NCBI GenBank assembly: GCA_900696515.1
Contig: CAADGK010000016.1
Coordinates: 1 to 64,000, forward strand
Direction: 5' to 3'
From: an uncultured Nitrosospira sp.
Lineage (GTDB): Bacteria > Nitrospirota > Nitrospiria > Nitrospirales > Nitrospiraceae
Length of the DNA: 64,000 nucleotides
The position numbers and the translations under genes are program-made. Each line of letters starts with the position of its first letter. The stretch's first letter is position 1. This document shows, one piece after another, positions 36,160 through 43,998 of the stretch. Under the pieces are notes generated by a model. It did no database searches, was not told the DNA's origin, and saw nothing but the letters and a program-made list of their open reading frames with translations.

Positions 36160-37785
36160 ATGAATTCAATCCTCTATATTTTTCTCCCCTGCAAGAAGGT
36201 TTATCCGATCGGGATCACCTACTTGGCGGACTTCATCCATCGGCGGAAGCCGGAGGTTCGGCAGCGCATCCTCGATCTCTCGTTGTTTCCGATCAACCAG
36301 CGCAGCCAAGCCATCCGTGACGCCGCGACGGAGTTCAAGCCGGACCTGGTCTGCTTTTCATGGCGCGACATCCAAATTTTTTCGCCGCATGAAGGCGACT
36401 CCTCGCTGGAACATGCCTTCAACTTCTATTTCGCCAGCAACCCGATCAAGCGCGTCGTCGCTTCGTTCGCGGGCATCAAACAGCTCTACCGCTACTACAG
36501 CCATATCTATACGATTCTGTCGTATCCGACACTGATTCGCAAAGAATTCCCGAAGGCTCAGATCATGATCGGCGGCGGGGCATTCACCGCGTTTGCCGAT
36601 CAACTGATCGAGAAGCTCCCGGAAGGCACGATCGGTATCCTGGGCGAAGGGGAAGATGCCATCCTCAAGCTCCTCGAAGGACGTTCGATCGACGACGAAC
36701 GCTATATCATCAAAGAAGGCGGACGGATCCGAAAGGGCTCCCATGGTTCGCCGGCGCTACTCGACGCCCCGGCCGTAGACCTGCCCTATCTGACCTCGAT
36801 CTTCCCACAATGGCGGGAATACCAAGGTGAATCAATTGGGGTGCAGTCGAAACGGGGCTGCCCCTATGATTGTGCCTTCTGTCTCTATCCCTACATTGAG
36901 GGTAAACGCGTGCGGTACCGACCAGCTGAAATGGTCGTGAAAGACATCTCCCAACATTATCATCAGTGGGGGACCCGTCGCTTTTGGTTTACCGATGCCC
37001 AATTCATTACGGGGAAGGAAGCCTATCCGCAATGTACGGAGATCATGGAGCGCATCATCAGCGAGAAGCTGGAAATCGAGTGGTCCGGCTATATCCGCAC
37101 CTCCTTGATCACGCCGGACTTCGCCAAGTTGATGGTTCGTTCCGGCGTGGGCGATCTGGAAGTCGCCATCACCTCCGGCTCGCAGGACGTACTGAACAAT
37201 CTCCACATGGGGTTCAAGCTGGAACGGCTCTATGACGGCTGTCGTTACCTGGCGGAGGCCGGGTTCAAGGGTAAGGTGATCCTCAACTATTCATTGAACA
37301 GCCCCAAGGAGACGGAGGAAACCCTGCTTCAGAGCGTCGAATCCTATAAAGTGGTGGCCTCGATTCTCGGCGAAGAACGAGTCTTCCCCTTGATGTTTTT
37401 CTTGGGCATCCAGCCCAACACCGACCTTGAACAGCGCCTATTGGAAGAGGGGTACCTGTCGGCCGGCTACAACCCTTTGATGTTGACGCCGACCAGTATC
37501 CGAAAGCTCCTCTATAATCCGGCTCCATTGAATTCATTCATCGCCAAAGCCTGCCTGCGTGCCTGGGAACGAAAGCAAGGAAGTCGTGATCCTCGCAAAT
37601 GGACGGGGTCCCTCTCGCAGACGGCTGACCAGTCAACCGCCTATGCGGATACAAACTTGAGCAAGGGGATTGAAGGCAATTCGGGACGAGATGCCCTCCT
37701 TTCCCTCGAAGAGATCCTTCGTTCCCGTCGACCGGTATCAGCCCCTTCCCAGACAGCTGACCCACGGGCAAGTTCCGTCGGTTAG
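36160..37785 (+). CDS. B12-binding-type radical SAM protein (BchE/MiaB-like class B architecture)
   Basis: A 541-residue protein. Residues about 1-180 resemble the cobalamin-binding Rossmann domain (YLADFIHRRKPEVR, FKPDLVCFSWRDIQ, IMIGGGAFTAFADQLIEKLP and ILGEGEDAILKLLEG) but lack the DxHxxG cobalt ligand, so cofactor binding is uncertain. The radical SAM core has CPYDCAFC with Cys234, 238 and 241 and continues to about 440. The C-terminal 80 residues are polar and poorly conserved in type. BchE, an anaerobic ring cyclase of chlorophyll synthesis, shares this layout. The substrate is unknown. It heads a cluster with two PCP_red-domain proteins. Confidence 0.84.
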   Translation: MNSILYIFLPCKKVYPIGITYLADFIHRRKPEVRQRILDLSLFPINQRSQAIRDAATEFKPDLVCFSWRDIQIFSPHEGDSSLEHAFNFYFASNPIKRVVASFAGIKQLYRYYSHIYTILSYPTLIRKEFPKAQIMIGGGAFTAFADQLIEKLPEGTIGILGEGEDAILKLLEGRSIDDERYIIKEGGRIRKGSHGSPALLDAPAVDLPYLTSIFPQWREYQGESIGVQSKRGCPYDCAFCLYPYIEGKRVRYRPAEMVVKDISQHYHQWGTRRFWFTDAQFITGKEAYPQCTEIMERIISEKLEIEWSGYIRTSLITPDFAKLMVRSGVGDLEVAITSGSQDVLNNLHMGFKLERLYDGCRYLAEAGFKGKVILNYSLNSPKETEETLLQSVESYKVVASILGEERVFPLMFFLGIQPNTDLEQRLLEEGYLSAGYNPLMLTPTSIRKLLYNPAPLNSFIAKACLRAWERKQGSRDPRKWTGSLSQTADQSTAYADTNLSKGIEGNSGRDALLSLEEILRSRRPVSAPSQTADPRASSVG

Positions 37786-37862
37786 CTTCGTCATTGGTCA
37801 TGAGTCAATGGTTACGAGACAGGCTGACCGCCTTACCGATGACGAGTGCCTATTGACTGCTC
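37786..37862. repeat. Worn inverted heptamer arrays after the B12-type radical SAM gene
   Basis: The left arm (37786-37816, CGTCATTGGTCATGAGTCAATGG) and a weaker right arm (about 37834-37860, CGATGACGAGTGCCTATTGAC) pair imperfectly. This copy is more decayed than the others and is not adjacent to a start codon. Confidence 0.55.
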
Positions 37863-37977
37863 CGCGTCTTGCAATCCAGTTTAAGCCGATGCTATCATCC
37901 CGCTTCTCCAGAGGCTGGGGCAGCGCTTCAATCATCTGGTTTTTCAGGCCATTGTGACGCTGAACCTCTGTTAACTC

Positions 37978-37994
37978 GCGCCTTAAGGAGGCGC
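37978..37994 (+). promoter_or_regulatory. Hairpin that covers the ribosome-binding site of the Usp/PCP_red gene
   Basis: GCGCCT (37978-37983) and AGGCGC (37989-37994) pair around TAAGG. The strong Shine-Dalgarno AAGGAGG (37985-37991) lies in the loop and 3' stem, 7 bp before the ATG. This could limit translation until the stem opens. The suggestion rests only on the sequence. Confidence 0.4.
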
Positions 37995-37998
37995 CTCA

Positions 37999-40065
37999 AT
38001 GTATAAGACGATCTATATTCCGGTCGATAATTCCGACCATTCCAATACAGCAGTTGATATGGGTGTCCACCTGGCAAAAACTTTCGGCTCCAAAATTGTG
38101 GGAAGCCATGTCTATGCCGCGAAAATGCACGACAAGCGCTTCAAACAAATGGAAGCCGGTTTGCCGGAAGAGTATCACGATGAAACGGAGCTTGACCGCC
38201 AACGTCAAATCCATGATTCGCTGATCACGCGCGGCCTCCAAATCATCACCGACTCCTATCTGGATTACGTCGACAAGAAGTGCAACGAGGCCAATCTGCC
38301 GATCGAACGGCGATCGCTTGAGGGACGGAACTGGAAGGTCTTGTCCGAAGATATCAATACCAACGGCTACGATCTCGTGATCATGGGCGCCTTGGGCGTC
38401 GGTGCCGTCAAGGACAGCGTGATCGGAAGCAACACGGAACGTGTCGTTCGCCGTGTTCGCAACTCCGATATGCTGATCATCAAGAACACCCAGCCGATCA
38501 CAGGCGGCAAGATCGTCGTGGCCGTGGACGGAAGTCCCTATTCGTTCGGTGGCCTGATGACCGGGCTTGCGCTCGGGAAAGCCCTCAATATTCCGGTTGA
38601 GGCCATATCGGCGTTCGACCCCTACTTCCACTACGCCGCCTTCCACAGTATTTCCGGGGTGCTCAACGAAGAAGCGGGAAAAGTCTTCCGGTTCAAGGAG
38701 CAGGAAAAACTCCACGAGGAAATCATCGACAGCGGCTTGGCCAAGATCTATCAATCGCATCTGGACATCTCCCGGGAAATTGCGCAAGCCGAACAGACCG
38801 ACCTCAAAACCACGCTCCTTGACGGAAAAGCATTTGAAAAGATCATTCAGTACGTCCGCAAGGATGTCCCGGCCCTGCTGATCGTCGGCCGTATTGGTGT
38901 CCACAGCGACGAGGACATGGACGTCGGCAGCAACACCGAGAACTTGTTGCGCAGTGCGCCCTGTAACGTGCTCATCTCCAACCGCAAGTATGTTCCCCCG
39001 ATCGATACCCAGGCTGAGTACACCATCGCCTGGACCGAAGAGGCGTTGCGGCGGATGGAAAAGATTCCCGTCTTTGCTCGCGGCGTGGCGAAAACAGCAA
39101 TCCATCGGTATGCCATCGAGAAAGGTCATACCATTATCAGCAACACGGTGGTCGATGCCGCAGTGGGACACATTCTTCCGAAAGGTGCCATGGATGCCAT
39201 GCGGGCGCTTGGCGGAAGCTTGGATGCGGCGGGGATTGATCGCGACCGGATGCAGGCCGACGAAGGCGTGACAAAAGACCTCATGGGTCCGACCTTGAGC
39301 GGCATCATGACTCAGATCGTGGAAGAGAAGCCGAAGGAAATCAGCGCATCGACGCAGGCCTACCTTGACCGTATGGCACAGACCTATTTCGTCTGTGACG
39401 GGTGCGGGTATATCGGGAAAGGGGATACGCCGGTCAAATGCCCCGTGTGCAGTGCAGATGGAACCAAATTCAAGCAGGTGGATAAGAAGATTTTCGAAGT
39501 GGCGGCCACATCGGAAGGTGAACTGGAAACGGACGTGGCCTACGACGATGTGCCGATGCAATGGACCAAGGACGCGAAAGAGGCGATCCGTGCCGTCCCG
39601 GCCGGCTTCCAACGCAGACGGGCCAAGGCGAGGATTGAAAAGACCGCGCGGAAATTGGGGATGACGACCATCACGCTTGAATATGCGGCCCCGATGATCA
39701 AAGAAGCGGCATCGGAAGACTACACCCCGATTTTCTCCAATAAAGGCACTGGTACCGCCCCGGCAGCGGAAGGGATGCTGACTGCGGCCAATGGGAATGG
39801 AACGAACGGCCATGCTGAAAGCGCGTCGCCCTATACCTGGACGGACGAGGCACAGGCCAGATTGGATCGGGCGCCGGAAGGTTTCATGCGCGACTGCACC
39901 AAAGCTCTCATTCTCAAGCATGCCGAGAAAATCGGCGCGACCGTGATCACGCTTGAGGTCGCAAACGAGGGTATCGAACAGGCAAAGGGCTATATGGCGG
40001 AAGCGATGAAGACCGGCAACCTCAAGGATATGATCGCTGATCTCACCGGCAAGTCTTCGACTTGA
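37999..40065 (+). CDS. Fusion of two universal-stress domains, a rubredoxin-like zinc/iron ribbon and three PCP_red domains
   Basis: A 688-residue soluble protein with an unusual layout. Residues 1-170 and about 172-330 are two UspA-type nucleotide-binding domains (GALGVGAVKDSVIGSNTERV; IVVAVDGSPYSFGG; DVGSNTENLLRSAPCNVLI). Three copies of the PCP_red domain (C-terminal domain of light-independent protochlorophyllide reductase subunit B) lie at about 342-392, 518-570 and 611-665, each opening with a WT/WTxxA motif and a basic helix. Between the first and second is a ribbon with two CxxC pairs (VCDGCGY and CPVCSADG), residues about 465-490. The next gene also ends in a PCP_red domain. Function unknown; redox or tetrapyrrole handling is an inference. 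Confidence 0.85.
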   Translation: MYKTIYIPVDNSDHSNTAVDMGVHLAKTFGSKIVGSHVYAAKMHDKRFKQMEAGLPEEYHDETELDRQRQIHDSLITRGLQIITDSYLDYVDKKCNEANLPIERRSLEGRNWKVLSEDINTNGYDLVIMGALGVGAVKDSVIGSNTERVVRRVRNSDMLIIKNTQPITGGKIVVAVDGSPYSFGGLMTGLALGKALNIPVEAISAFDPYFHYAAFHSISGVLNEEAGKVFRFKEQEKLHEEIIDSGLAKIYQSHLDISREIAQAEQTDLKTTLLDGKAFEKIIQYVRKDVPALLIVGRIGVHSDEDMDVGSNTENLLRSAPCNVLISNRKYVPPIDTQAEYTIAWTEEALRRMEKIPVFARGVAKTAIHRYAIEKGHTIISNTVVDAAVGHILPKGAMDAMRALGGSLDAAGIDRDRMQADEGVTKDLMGPTLSGIMTQIVEEKPKEISASTQAYLDRMAQTYFVCDGCGYIGKGDTPVKCPVCSADGTKFKQVDKKIFEVAATSEGELETDVAYDDVPMQWTKDAKEAIRAVPAGFQRRRAKARIEKTARKLGMTTITLEYAAPMIKEAASEDYTPIFSNKGTGTAPAAEGMLTAANGNGTNGHAESASPYTWTDEAQARLDRAPEGFMRDCTKALILKHAEKIGATVITLEVANEGIEQAKGYMAEAMKTGNLKDMIADLTGKSST

Positions 40066-40066
40066 G

Positions 40067-40153
40067 TTTTGAGTTGTGAATGTTGAGTTGTGAGTTGCGG
40101 CAGCTCTCCTAAGGGTCCGAACCAAACACTAAAGACTCATCACTCAAGACTGT
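40067..40153. repeat. Inverted heptamer arrays of the TTGTGAR type between the fusion gene and the radical SAM gene
   Basis: The left arm (about 40067-40100) is built of TTGTGAA/TGTTGAG/TTGTGAG units. The right arm (about 40121-40153) is CACTAAAGACTCATCACTC-like and complementary. The unit sequence is distinct from the TGGTCAT class, while the layout and position between stop and start are the same. Confidence 0.72.
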
Positions 40154-40154
40154 T

Positions 40155-41558
40155 ATGGGTAAATCTCTCCCCATCTTCAACGGCTCGTCGCTGTCGGGTG
40201 CTTTCGGATCGCTTCCGCAGCAAATTTCACAGTTCTTCACCCCGACTCCAAAGGGAGACGGACCGTTCGATGGCCGGACTGTGGACGACTTCAAACCCTA
40301 CCTTGTCGCGCTCAACCTGACCAAGCGCTGTAACCTCAAGTGCGATCATTGTTATCTCGATGCCACGACAAAAGCCGCAGGCGGCGATGACGAACTCTCC
40401 ACCGAAGAATGCTACCGATTGATCGATCAGATTGCCCAGGTCAACAAGGGGTGCCTCCTGGTGATTACCGGCGGAGAACCGCTGGTCCGCCCCGACATTC
40501 TTGACATCGCACGCTACGCCGTGAAGCTCGGTTTCATGGTGGTCTTTGGGACCAACGGCATGCTGATCGATGACCGGATGGCCAAGACCCTTGTTGAAAT
40601 CGGTGTGATGGGTGTTGGAATCAGCATCGATTCGCTGGACGCCGCCAAGCATAATTCCTTTCGTGGCGTCCCCGGCGCCTGGGAAGCCGCGGTGGCGGGG
40701 ATTGAAGCAAGCAAGCGAAACGGCCTGCAGTTCCAAGTCCATTTCAGCGCACAGCCGATGAATTACAAGGAACTGCCGGAAGTCATCACCTGGGCCCATG
40801 AACTTGGAGCCCGCGTGCTCAACGTTTTCTTCATGGTCTGCACGGGTCGAGGTGAAGAACTGACGGATATTACTCCGGCTCAGTACGAAGAGGTACTTGG
40901 CTATCTGATTGACTGCCAGGATAGTTACAAAGGCATGCTGATCCGAGCCCGTTGTGCCCCACACTTTAAACGGCTGGCCTACGAGAAAGATCCAAACTCT
41001 CCGATCACGAAGGCGACCGGGTACATGGGAGGCGGATGCCTCGCCGGTACGAACTATGCCCGAGTCACACCGAACGGCGAGCTCACCCCTTGTCCCTACA
41101 TGCCGCTGTCCGCGGGGAACTTGCGTCAGCATAGTTTTGTCGATCTCTGGGAACGCTCGGATGTCTTCAACTCGTTCCGCTATCCGCAGCTGAAGGGAAA
41201 ATGCGGGGACTGTGAATACAGCGACATCTGCGGCGGCTGCCGTGCACGACCCTATGTCGACCATGGAGACTGGCTGGACGAGGACCAGTGGTGTCTATAC
41301 GAGCCGAAGGGCGGCGAAAAGATCAAGGTGGCATTCAACGTCGCAGAAGAGACCGATGTCACGTGGGACGAAGCCTCTGCACTCAGACTGAGTCGGATCC
41401 CCTATTTCCTTCGTGCCATGGTGAAAAAGGGCGTGGAAAAGCACGCCCGTGAAAACAATATCTCGATGATTACGGTCGAACTGATGGAGGAATTGAGGAA
41501 AAAGCGGTTCGGCAACGACGCGCCGGTGTTCAATTTTGACGTAAAGGGCAAGGGGTAA
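40155..41558 (+). CDS. Radical SAM/SPASM protein with C-terminal PCP_red domain (NirJ/AhbC/PqqE-like)
   Basis: A 467-residue protein. Cys59, 63 and 66 (CNLKCDHC) bind the radical SAM cluster, with GGEPLVRPD following. A SPASM-type region holds the auxiliary-cluster cysteines (GGGCLAG..., LTPCPYMPLSAGN, CGDCEYSDICGGCRA and a later WCLYEP). Residues about 395-455 are a PCP_red domain (WDEASALRLSRIPYFLRAMV, VEKHAREN). The closest well-known relatives by motif are NirJ and AhbC/AhbD of haem d1 and alternative haem synthesis, and PqqE-type peptide enzymes. The PCP_red tail links it to the upstream fusion protein and argues for a tetrapyrrole substrate, as an inference. Confidence 0.85.
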   Translation: MGKSLPIFNGSSLSGAFGSLPQQISQFFTPTPKGDGPFDGRTVDDFKPYLVALNLTKRCNLKCDHCYLDATTKAAGGDDELSTEECYRLIDQIAQVNKGCLLVITGGEPLVRPDILDIARYAVKLGFMVVFGTNGMLIDDRMAKTLVEIGVMGVGISIDSLDAAKHNSFRGVPGAWEAAVAGIEASKRNGLQFQVHFSAQPMNYKELPEVITWAHELGARVLNVFFMVCTGRGEELTDITPAQYEEVLGYLIDCQDSYKGMLIRARCAPHFKRLAYEKDPNSPITKATGYMGGGCLAGTNYARVTPNGELTPCPYMPLSAGNLRQHSFVDLWERSDVFNSFRYPQLKGKCGDCEYSDICGGCRARPYVDHGDWLDEDQWCLYEPKGGEKIKVAFNVAEETDVTWDEASALRLSRIPYFLRAMVKKGVEKHARENNISMITVELMEELRKKRFGNDAPVFNFDVKGKG

Positions 41559-41624
41559 GGCGTCAGGGGTGAATTGCCGAGGACCAGCTTTTAAGCAACC
41601 CCTCACCCCTTACAACTCACTCCT
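41548..41624. repeat. Inverted heptamer arrays overlapping the radical SAM stop codon
   Basis: The left arm (41548-41576, AAGGGGTAAGGCGTCAGGGGTGA) supplies the last codons and TAA stop of the radical SAM gene. The right arm (41600-41624, CCCCTCACCCCTTACAACTC) is complementary. The loop is about 24 bp. Units are of the GGGTAAG/GGGTGAA type, close to those inside the HerA-like gene. Confidence 0.74.
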
Positions 41625-41638
41625 TGCTGGTTCTCACG

Positions 41639-42148
41639 ATGGATACTCTTGAAAGCATTGCGACCGACCTCAATATCCTGATTCCGATCATCAATCATTG
41701 GTTTCATCTGCTCTCGGCGATCATTTGGATCGGCGGTCTCGCGTTTCTCGTCATGGCGGTCACCCCGGGGCTGGAGAAAGCCGTTCCCAAGGAGCAGGTC
41801 AAACCCATCACGGATATTTTTTATCGGCACTATAAAAAAATCGCCGGCATTTTACTCGTCGTCCTGCTGTTCACCGGCGGCGTGAATCTCCACTACGTCA
41901 ATCAGGTCATTACCTCACAAACCGGAAACGGAGTCCAGCACCATTCCAAGTATCTGATGGTCTTCATGATCAAACTGCTGCTCGTGCTGGGGCTTCTGAC
42001 GCTGTTTCTCTACACCGTTATCTTCAAGTCGGATGATGAGGCAGAAGAGGGAGAGTCCTATGAGGCCATTCCCTTCCAGCGCGCGGCCCTCTGGATGGGA
42101 TTTTTCATTATTCTGTGCGCCGCCGCCATGAAACATCTGCACCAGTAG
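41639..42148 (+). CDS. CopD/HemJ-like four-helix membrane protein
   Basis: A 169-residue inner-membrane protein with four or five hydrophobic helices. The first helix NHWFHLLSAIIWIGGLAFLVM has the His-rich start seen in CopD-domain and HemJ-type proteins; other histidines are at the third helix (VQHHSKYLMVFMIK, with a conserved-type Lys) and at the C-terminus (MKHLHQ). HemJ is a protoporphyrinogen oxidase that binds haem. Whether this protein is HemJ-like in function or a copper-related protein cannot be decided. Its place after two PCP_red genes makes haem chemistry plausible. ATG 41639 is preferred to an upstream TTG. Confidence 0.75.
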   Translation: MDTLESIATDLNILIPIINHWFHLLSAIIWIGGLAFLVMAVTPGLEKAVPKEQVKPITDIFYRHYKKIAGILLVVLLFTGGVNLHYVNQVITSQTGNGVQHHSKYLMVFMIKLLLVLGLLTLFLYTVIFKSDDEAEEGESYEAIPFQRAALWMGFFIILCAAAMKHLHQ

Positions 42149-42437
42149 TATGTTCCATAAGAGTCCCCAATAACCTGACACAGCGCTCTCGGCCGCGCAT
42201 GAAACGGCATGGTGCCGCTCTGGCACATTCCCGCGCGTCGGAAGAATGCCGACCATGCCCACACTTTATGGGGCGTCATAACGGCTTCAATTCGAAACGT
42301 CGTCAGCGCTTGCCTTTGTCATGACACCCAGGGTGGGACGAGCGCTCTGCGGCCCTCTCCACTGGGCTCTTGAGACAAAATCGTTCTTGGTTGCACGGAA
42401 AACCGGAAAGAATGGTCAGGCCGCAGATGATGGGCCG
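42149..42437. other. Gene-free stretch between two convergent genes
   Basis: The membrane-protein gene and the 2OG-oxygenase gene converge here. I see no frame with a start and ribosome site, no heptamer array and no strong hairpin with a T-tract. Confidence 0.5.
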
Positions 42438-43205
42438 TCACTTGGATCGGTTGAGCCCGAGCACGCGATTGAAGACGGTGGCGAAGCCGAAATAGCCGAA
42501 GGAATCTTTCAGGTTCGAATAGAGCCGCTTGACGGTCCCCATCTCAGGATTGGTGACGTACTCCATCGTCAGCGCAATCCGCTCTTCGCCTTCGCCAAGA
42601 GGCGTGACCGCGTGCCAGAGCTTATCCCCGTTGAAAATCACCATATCCCCGGGTTCGGTGATCAACTCAAGATGACGGGGCTGTTTCGTCGGATGATCTT
42701 TGAAAAGCTCACAGACGAGCTTGCATTGAGTTGATCGATCCACCAAGCCCATGAGAATGGTATAGCGCGCACCGTTGTAATAGGACGTATCGTAATGGAA
42801 ACCGATATGGTCACCCGGCTCCGTATAGTAGTAGAGGGCGCAGGAATGAGGGTCGTTGTCCGGGCAGAACATCAGTTTCGCCTGCACGAGACGATCTAAG
42901 AATCCTCTGAACGAGTCGGCACGATATAATTCAAGAAAGCGCGGAGCTTTTTCCTGCACCGTGTAGTAGCTGACACTCCCGCCCTTCTTATGGCCGGGGA
43001 TGTAATTACGATTCAGCTCGGATTTGACGGCCTGGGCTTGAGGGACGAAGACCTCTTCGACAAAGGCACGGGGCAGAAATTGCTTGATGACCAAAAACTC
43101 GTTTTGCTCCCAATACTCCTGGTGGAGACGGTCGAAATCTAACCGCGCCACCGCTTGATCGACCGCTTCTTCTATGCTGTTCGCGAGATTTGGCACCTGT
43201 CTCAA
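42438..43205 (-). CDS. 2-oxoglutarate/Fe(II)-dependent oxygenase-like protein (phytanoyl/prolyl hydroxylase fold)
   Basis: A 255-residue protein. HIGFHYDTSYYNGARYTILMGL supplies the HxD metal motif (His-Tyr-Asp), and KLWHAVTPLGEGEERIALTMEYV supplies the distal His and the Arg that holds 2-oxoglutarate, all on a double-stranded beta-helix. The N-terminal 70 residues are helical. The substrate is unknown. The start is uncertain: TTG 43205 opens the frame and GTG 43196 is an alternative; neither has a strong ribosome site. A heptamer array lies immediately upstream. Confidence 0.8.
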   Translation of the reverse strand: MRQVPNLANSIEEAVDQAVARLDFDRLHQEYWEQNEFLVIKQFLPRAFVEEVFVPQAQAVKSELNRNYIPGHKKGGSVSYYTVQEKAPRFLELYRADSFRGFLDRLVQAKLMFCPDNDPHSCALYYYTEPGDHIGFHYDTSYYNGARYTILMGLVDRSTQCKLVCELFKDHPTKQPRHLELITEPGDMVIFNGDKLWHAVTPLGEGEERIALTMEYVTNPEMGTVKRLYSNLKDSFGYFGFATVFNRVLGLNRSK

Positions 43206-43210
43206 TTCCT

Positions 43211-43288
43211 TGAGTCATCAGTCAACGGTCAGCCGTCGGTGGAATTGCGCCCTCATAACCAATGACGATTGACGAGTGACCAATAACT
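43211..43288. repeat. Inverted heptamer arrays between lolA and the 2OG-oxygenase gene
   Basis: The left arm (43211-43240, GAGTCATCAGTCAACGGTCAGC) and the right arm (43256-43288, ACCAATGACGATTGACGAGTGACC) are complementary over about 25 bp, with a 16-bp loop. The array fills the whole spacer between two minus-strand genes. It is the last copy seen in the window; none occurs from 44 to 64 kb. Confidence 0.75.
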
Positions 43289-43290
43289 GT

Positions 43291-43998
43291 TTATGGCCCA
43301 TTCAAGACCGGGGCCTTCATCACCTCAGCATCCGGAGGCGTTTTGAAATCAAACACCTCATTCCCCAATCCAAGGTTGGGCTTCAAGTTCGAAAACTCAA
43401 AGGTGGCGACATTTCCGCTGATCTCATAGAGAGACACGGTTCGAATGTAATACGTTTTGGGGAACACCTCAACGACGATCTTTTGGAGATTCTGCGTCGA
43501 TTCATGTTCCTTGGCCTTGGGAATCAGGGTCAGCAGCGGCAAGCCGGTCGCCCCTCGCTCCCGCCCCTTGGTCGGCTCAATCTCAAACGACTCATCCAAT
43601 TTGGCCGCGCCTTGCAACAGTTCCAGCGGTGCTTTGGAGGCAGCCATGTGCGTGAGCTTCCCGACCAGCACCTGCTTGTGTTCGGGCACATACACTTTCA
43701 CATCATCCTGATTCACATAGATCTGCTCGGTCGCGGGATCAAGATACTCCCATCTCAGTCGACCGGGTTTTTTGATGTAGACCTTGCCGGACGAGGTCAC
43801 CGGCCGCTCAAACCCTTCGATCTTCGTCTTTTGTGAAAAGTCGGCCTGGAGATCGGTCGTCTTCTCGTATCGCATTTGCAATTGTTTGACGACGTCGCGA
43901 ACCTCCAGGATTGCCTTCTCGTCCTTCGATCCATCGGCTGCCAGGACCGGAAGGACGAAGATGACCGAGATCATTGCTGGCGCCCACCAACGTCTCAT
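43291..43998 (-). CDS. lolA: Outer-membrane lipoprotein carrier protein LolA
   Basis: LolA carries lipoproteins across the periplasm from LolCDE to the outer membrane. The 235-residue product has a signal peptide (ending near ...VLAADG), then KTTDLQADFSQKTKIEGF and PGRLRWEYLDPATEQIYVNQDDVKVYVPE, the typical LolA strands, and a C-terminal FEFSNLKPNLGLGNEVFDFKTPPDAEV. It overlaps the ftsK stop by four bases, so it is the second gene of an ftsK-lolA operon, a common arrangement. Confidence 0.92.
   Translation of the reverse strand: MRRWWAPAMISVIFVLPVLAADGSKDEKAILEVRDVVKQLQMRYEKTTDLQADFSQKTKIEGFERPVTSSGKVYIKKPGRLRWEYLDPATEQIYVNQDDVKVYVPEHKQVLVGKLTHMAASKAPLELLQGAAKLDESFEIEPTKGRERGATGLPLLTLIPKAKEHESTQNLQKIVVEVFPKTYYIRTVSLYEISGNVATFEFSNLKPNLGLGNEVFDFKTPPDAEVMKAPVLNGP

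Noticed and set aside
37996-40125. A 709-codon open frame on the minus strand
   Set aside because: It is the exact antisense of the Usp/PCP_red fusion gene, is rich in His and Arg and shows no domain. GC-rich codon bias keeps the opposite frame open.
2531-43288. CRISPR array as explanation for the 7-bp repeats
   Set aside because: Units are 7 bp, contiguous and degenerate, with no 25-40 bp repeats or spacers of even length, and no cas gene is present.
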